Source: an uncultured Lachnospiraceae bacterium (lineage in GTDB: Bacteria > Bacillota > Clostridia > Lachnospirales > Lachnospiraceae). Taken from it: DNA of 64,000 nucleotides. The notes under the pieces were generated by a model. That model did no database searches and was not told the origin of the DNA. It saw nothing but the letters and a program-made list of their open reading frames with translations. A program made the position numbers and the translations under genes. The stretch lies in the NCBI GenBank assembly GCA_949948735.1, contig CATLGV010000006.1, positions 62,001-126,000 of the forward strand, written 5' to 3'. Shown here in pieces: positions 60,563 to 64,000 of this stretch (positions are counted from its first letter, which is position 1; each line of letters opens with the position of its first letter).

Positions 60563-61393
60563 ATGAAGAAAATTTTAAAGACGTTATTAATGCTTACCTG
60601 CGTATTGGGATTGACGGCATGCGGCGCTGAAGAGTCTATAAGCGATGTACAGCAGAGCAAGCTGGATTCGGCCGAGTACCGTTCCGGCTATGTTGTTGAC
60701 GCAGTGATGTCCATCATAAACGAGGACATTGATGAGACCTGGCTGAAGGAATATGACAATATGGAGCTGGCTCATATATTCAGCAACGGAATGACGAGCA
60801 TCCTGTCTCAGGTTTCAGGCGGCTCCATCACCGATTTTGAGTGTGAGGGCAAGGCTGTCAACAACGCGCTTACCTCGTTCCGTTCAGGCATGGAGGAGCT
60901 GGGAGACAATATCACAACCGGCGACGCATCGGCTGTTGTAAATGACGATACGATTATCGTAACGGTTCCGGTAAGCGGATCCGCAAGGAACGGGTCGGTG
61001 GAGCTGATTTTCAGCAACGATGTATTCTTTACAATGACCTCCTGTACGCTGAATACGGACAGCAGCATGGGAGAGCTGATGACAAGGGCGGCGTTAAATA
61101 CCGTTCTTGGTATGGGAACCGTATTTATCGTTCTGGTACTGATCAGCCTTATTATTTCATGCTTTGGCCTTATCTCCAAGATGCAGGCAAAGCTTGCAAA
61201 GAAGGAAGTGCCCGCGCCCGCACCCGCACCGGCGCCGGTTGTTGAGGAGCCTGTAATTGAGGAGTCCGCGGACGACGAAGAGCTTGTCGCGGTGATTGCG
61301 GCTGCGATTGCCGAATACGAGGGAACCTCTGTTGAGGGCTTCAGGGTCAGAAGCATTAAGAGAGCAAATACCAGAAAATGGAAAAACGCATAG
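60563..61393 (+). CDS. Lipoprotein with C-terminal OadG (sodium pump gamma/delta subunit) region
   Basis: 276 residues. The N-terminus is a lipoprotein signal (LMLTCVLGLTACG). An outside domain of about 140 residues follows, then one membrane helix (GMGTVFIVLVLISLIISCFGLI), a Pro/Ala linker and an acidic/basic C-terminal tail (ELVAVIAAAIAEYEG, FRVRSIKRA) typical of OadG/MmdD. OadG normally starts with the membrane helix and anchors the complex, so the lipid-anchored outside domain is an addition. ATG 60563 is preferred over GTG 60551. It is encoded directly between carboxyltransferase and biotin carrier. Confidence 0.82.
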   Translation: MKKILKTLLMLTCVLGLTACGAEESISDVQQSKLDSAEYRSGYVVDAVMSIINEDIDETWLKEYDNMELAHIFSNGMTSILSQVSGGSITDFECEGKAVNNALTSFRSGMEELGDNITTGDASAVVNDDTIIVTVPVSGSARNGSVELIFSNDVFFTMTSCTLNTDSSMGELMTRAALNTVLGMGTVFIVLVLISLIISCFGLISKMQAKLAKKEVPAPAPAPAPVVEEPVIEESADDEELVAVIAAAIAEYEGTSVEGFRVRSIKRANTRKWKNA

Positions 61394-61440
61394 CATTAGT
61401 TAAATAAGAGGATTTGAAGTAATTTAGGAGGATAAACGAA

Positions 61441-61809
61441 ATGAAAAATTATACAATTACTGTGAACGGCAGCGTATATGATGTAGTAGTAGAGGAAGGT
61501 GCAGGCTCCGGCGCGGCGCCCGCAGCAGCGCCCAGACCGGTGGCGGCGCCTAAGGCAGCACCTGCGGCAGCGCCCAAGGCGGCGGCAGGCGCAGGCAGCA
61601 TAAAGGTAGAGGCAGGCGCGGCAGGCAAGGTATTCAAGCTTGAAGCGAAGGTTGGCCAGGCGGTAAAGAAAGGCGACGCAGTAGTTATTATTGAGGCCAT
61701 GAAGATGGAAATCCCTGTAGTGGCTCCCGAAGACGGTACGGTGGCAAGCATCGACGTGGCAGTTGGCGACTCTGTTGAAGCAGGCTCCACGCTTGCAACC
61801 TTAAACTAA
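61441..61809 (+). CDS. Biotin carboxyl carrier protein (biotinyl domain)
   Basis: 122 residues: a short N-terminal segment (NYTITVNGSVYDVVVEEG), an Ala/Pro-rich flexible linker of about 40 residues, and a biotinyl domain with the lysine in EAMKMEIPVVAPEDG. It carries CO2 between carboxyltransferase and the membrane pump. Behind AGGAGG. Confidence 0.95.
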   Translation: MKNYTITVNGSVYDVVVEEGAGSGAAPAAAPRPVAAPKAAPAAAPKAAAGAGSIKVEAGAAGKVFKLEAKVGQAVKKGDAVVIIEAMKMEIPVVAPEDGTVASIDVAVGDSVEAGSTLATLN

Positions 61810-61825
61810 GCACAGACAACTGTGC
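61810..61825 (+). other. Short stem-loop after the biotin carrier gene
   Basis: GCACAG and CTGTGC form a 6-bp stem with loop ACAA, directly after the stop codon. No T-run. Confidence 0.4.
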
Positions 61826-61880
61826 AATCGGGATTCTTCTGCAGAGTTACCGATAGACAATACAATAGGAGGTCAACAAA

Positions 61881-63029
61881 ATGCAGTATATATTAACTAC
61901 ATTAGACAATCTGATACACCAGACAGCATTTTTTAATCTGACCGGTGGAAATTTAATTATGATTGCCGTAGCATGTATATTTCTTTACCTGGCTATCGCG
62001 AAGCAGTATGAGCCGCTTCTTTTGACACCGATAGCATTCGGTATGCTGCTTGTGAATATCTATCCGGATATTATGGCGCCCATCGGTGAGGACGGGACGG
62101 CCGGCGGCTTACTGTATTATTTCTATTTACTGGACGAATGGGCAATTCTCCCGTCCCTGATTTTCATGGGTGTTGGCGCGATGACGGATTTTGGCCCGCT
62201 GATTGCGAATCCCAAGAGCTTCCTGCTCGGTGCGGCGGCGCAGTTTGGTATCTTTGCCGCGTACTTCGGTGCGATTGCGCTTGGCTTCAATGACAAGGCG
62301 GCTGCCGCGGTTTCCATTATCGGAGGTGCGGACGGCCCGACTTCCATTTTCCTTGCCAGCAAGCTTGGACAGACCGCTTTACTCGGCCCCATAGCGGTGG
62401 CGGCATATTCATATATGTCTCTGGTCCCGATTATCCAGCCGCCGATTATGAAGCTTCTCACGACGGAGAAGGAGCGCAAGATCAAAATGGCGCAGCTTCG
62501 TCCTGTATCAAAGCTTGAGAAAATCCTGTTTCCGATTATCGTTACGATTGTCGTATGTATGATTCTTCCCACAACGGCGCCGCTTGTCGGTATGCTGATG
62601 TTAGGTAATCTGTTCCGGGAGTCCGGCGTAGTCAGACAGCTTCAGGAGACGGCTTCCAATGCGCTGATGTATATTGTTGTTATCCTCCTTGGAACATCCG
62701 TAGGCGCTACGACAAGCGCGGAGGCATTCCTGAACTGGGATACGATTAAGATTGTCATTTTGGGACTTGTTGCCTTTGCCTTTGGTACGGCGGCCGGCGT
62801 GCTGTTTGGCAAGCTGATGTGCGTTGCGACAAAGGGCAAGGTAAATCCGCTGATTGGTTCTGCCGGAGTTTCCGCAGTGCCGATGGCGGCGCGTGTTTCG
62901 CAGAAGGTGGGCGCGGAGGAGGATCCGACGAACTTCCTGCTGATGCATGCGATGGGGCCGAATGTGGCAGGCGTTATCGGTACTGCGGTAGCGGCCGGTA
63001 CCTTTATGGCGATTTTCGGTGTATTTTAA
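61881..63029 (+). CDS. Sodium-translocating decarboxylase beta subunit (OadB/MmdB/GcdB)
   Basis: Integral membrane pump of 382 residues that decarboxylates carboxybiotin and exports Na+. About nine to eleven helices. Family motifs: the re-entrant [19 protein letters not shown] (with the conserved Asp) and the C-terminal [19 protein letters not shown] and [19 protein letters not shown]. Behind AGGAGG. Confidence 0.96.
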   Translation: MQYILTTLDNLIHQTAFFNLTGGNLIMIAVACIFLYLAIAKQYEPLLLTPIAFGMLLVNIYPDIMAPIGEDGTAGGLLYYFYLLDEWAILPSLIFMGVGAMTDFGPLIANPKSFLLGAAAQFGIFAAYFGAIALGFNDKAAAAVSIIGGADGPTSIFLASKLGQTALLGPIAVAAYSYMSLVPIIQPPIMKLLTTEKERKIKMAQLRPVSKLEKILFPIIVTIVVCMILPTTAPLVGMLMLGNLFRESGVVRQLQETASNALMYIVVILLGTSVGATTSAEAFLNWDTIKIVILGLVAFAFGTAAGVLFGKLMCVATKGKVNPLIGSAGVSAVPMAARVSQKVGAEEDPTNFLLMHAMGPNVAGVIGTAVAAGTFMAIFGVF

Positions 63030-63060
63030 ATAAAATTACAAGAAAGTAGGAGGAATAGAA

Positions 63061-64000
63061 ATGTCAGAAATGGTTAAAAAACCTGTTGGGATTACCGAGA
63101 CGGTGCTGCGTGACTCCCATCAGTCCTTAATAGCAACGAGAATGCCGACGGAGCTGATGCTTCCGATTCTTGACAAGATGGATAAGGTGGGCTATCATTC
63201 CCTGGAGTGCTGGGGCGGCGCGACCTTTGACGCATCCCTGCGATTCCTGAAGGAGGATCCGTGGGAGAGACTGCGAAAAATCAGGGATAAGGTGAAAAAT
63301 ACAAAGCTGCAGATGCTTTTCAGAGGCCAGAACATCCTTGGATACCGTCATTACGCGGATGACGTGGTGACGGAGTTCGTTGAGAAGTCCATCGCAAACG
63401 GTATTGATATTATCCGTATCTTCGACTGCTTTAACGATTTGAGAAATCTGCAGTGCGCGGTAAACGCGGCGAACGCGGTGAAGCAGAGGGAAGGGCGCGG
63501 CGAGGCGCAGATAGCGCTTTCCTATACGCTGGGCGATGCTTATACATTGGAATACTGGATGAAGATGGCAAAGGATATTGAGGAGATGGGCGCGGATTCC
63601 ATTTGCATCAAGGATATGGCGGGCCTTCTGGTTCCTTATAAGGCGGAGGAGCTGATCAAGGCGATGAAGTCTGCGACAAAGCTGCCGATTCAGCTGCATA
63701 CGCATTATACATCCGGTGTTGCGTCCATGACATATTTGAAGGCAGTGGAGGCGGGCGTCGACGTGATCGACTGTGCGATTTCTCCCTTTGCCCTTGGTAC
63801 ATCACAGCCGGCGACGGAGGTTATGGTTGAGACCTTTAAGGGAACGCCGTATGACACCGGATATGATCAGAACCTGCTGGCGGAAATCGCAGAGCATTTC
63901 AGACCGTTCAGAGAGGAATGCCTCAAGAGCGGCCTGCTCAATCCGAAGGTACTCGGCGTAGATATCAAGACGCTGATGTATCAGGTGCCGGGCGGTATGC
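63061..64000 (+). CDS. Oxaloacetate decarboxylase alpha / pyruvate carboxylase subunit B type carboxyltransferase (3' end outside window)
   Basis: The 5' 313 codons are seen. TIM-barrel carboxyltransferase of the HMGL/PYC family: ITETVLRDSHQSLIATRM at the start with the metal-binding Asp, ECWGGATFDASLRFL, RGQNILGYRHYADDVV, DSICIKDMAGLL with the biotin-region lysine, and PIQLHTHYTSG with two His ligands. It transfers CO2 between oxaloacetate or pyruvate and biotin. Whether a biotinyl domain is at its C-terminus cannot be seen. In the same operon as the pump. Confidence 0.94.
   Translation, partial: MSEMVKKPVGITETVLRDSHQSLIATRMPTELMLPILDKMDKVGYHSLECWGGATFDASLRFLKEDPWERLRKIRDKVKNTKLQMLFRGQNILGYRHYADDVVTEFVEKSIANGIDIIRIFDCFNDLRNLQCAVNAANAVKQREGRGEAQIALSYTLGDAYTLEYWMKMAKDIEEMGADSICIKDMAGLLVPYKAEELIKAMKSATKLPIQLHTHYTSGVASMTYLKAVEAGVDVIDCAISPFALGTSQPATEVMVETFKGTPYDTGYDQNLLAEIAEHFRPFREECLKSGLLNPKVLGVDIKTLMYQVPGGM

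Noticed and set aside
1..64000. tRNA, rRNA, prophage, insertion sequence or antiphage genes
   Set aside because: None could be recognised on either strand; no transposase, integrase or phage gene was found.

Overview
The window looks like a chromosomal segment from a motile, anaerobic member of the Clostridia, most likely family Lachnospiraceae (inference). The grounds are Shine-Dalgarno-led genes with many ATGA/TAATG overlaps, a Gram-positive type fla/che operon with FliY, CheC, CheD, FlhF, FlhG and FliA in which motA and motB sit just before fliL, a biotin-dependent sodium-pump decarboxylase cluster, and YesM/YesN-type sugar regulation. Most genes lie on the + strand. No tRNA, rRNA, CRISPR array or transposase was seen.

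Layout. 1-437: the C-terminal end of a MATE exporter. 490-24541: the motility region. flbD is a short unit with its own promoter and terminator. A second promoter then starts motA-motB-fliL-fliM-fliY-cheY-fliO-fliP-fliQ-fliR-flhB-flhA-flhF-flhG-pilZ(ycgR)-cheB-cheA-cheW-cheC-cheD-orf-fliA, followed by a FapA-like gene and three poorly known genes. This block encodes the stator, the switch, the export gate, the chemotaxis core and the motility sigma factor. cheR, the rod/hook/filament genes and the basal-body genes must lie elsewhere. 24553-26538: rpsB-tsf with promoter, leader and terminator.

26573-32882 holds a two-domain lipoprotein hydrolase, a ferritin-like protein, a DUF1538 membrane protein paired with a tandem PII-like protein, and a chemoreceptor. 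32912-36291 (minus strand) holds an alpha/beta hydrolase and a BlaR1/BlaI-type pair whose promoter is covered by two palindromic operators. 36555-38725 holds scpA, scpB and udk, with short repeats between them.

38780-55971 is a carbohydrate island: an AraC regulator, rhaB-rhaA-rhaD with a YesM-type histidine kinase overlapping rhaD, two Lpl/Yes-type permeases, a lipoprotein binding protein, a DUF624 (YesL) protein, a YesN-type response regulator on the other strand, a second binding protein and a GH42 beta-galactosidase. The gene set resembles the Bacillus subtilis yes region and suggests uptake and use of rhamnose- and galactose-containing oligosaccharides, such as side chains or backbone pieces of rhamnogalacturonan I (inference). 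No transporter ATPase and no lyase is present.

55957-64000: a composite palindromic repeat, a double-domain PPK2 kinase, a D,D-carboxypeptidase, and a sodium-translocating decarboxylase operon that runs off the window. That operon encodes an MmdA-type carboxyltransferase, a lipoprotein-OadG fusion, a biotin carrier, a beta-subunit pump and an OadA/PycB-type carboxyltransferase.
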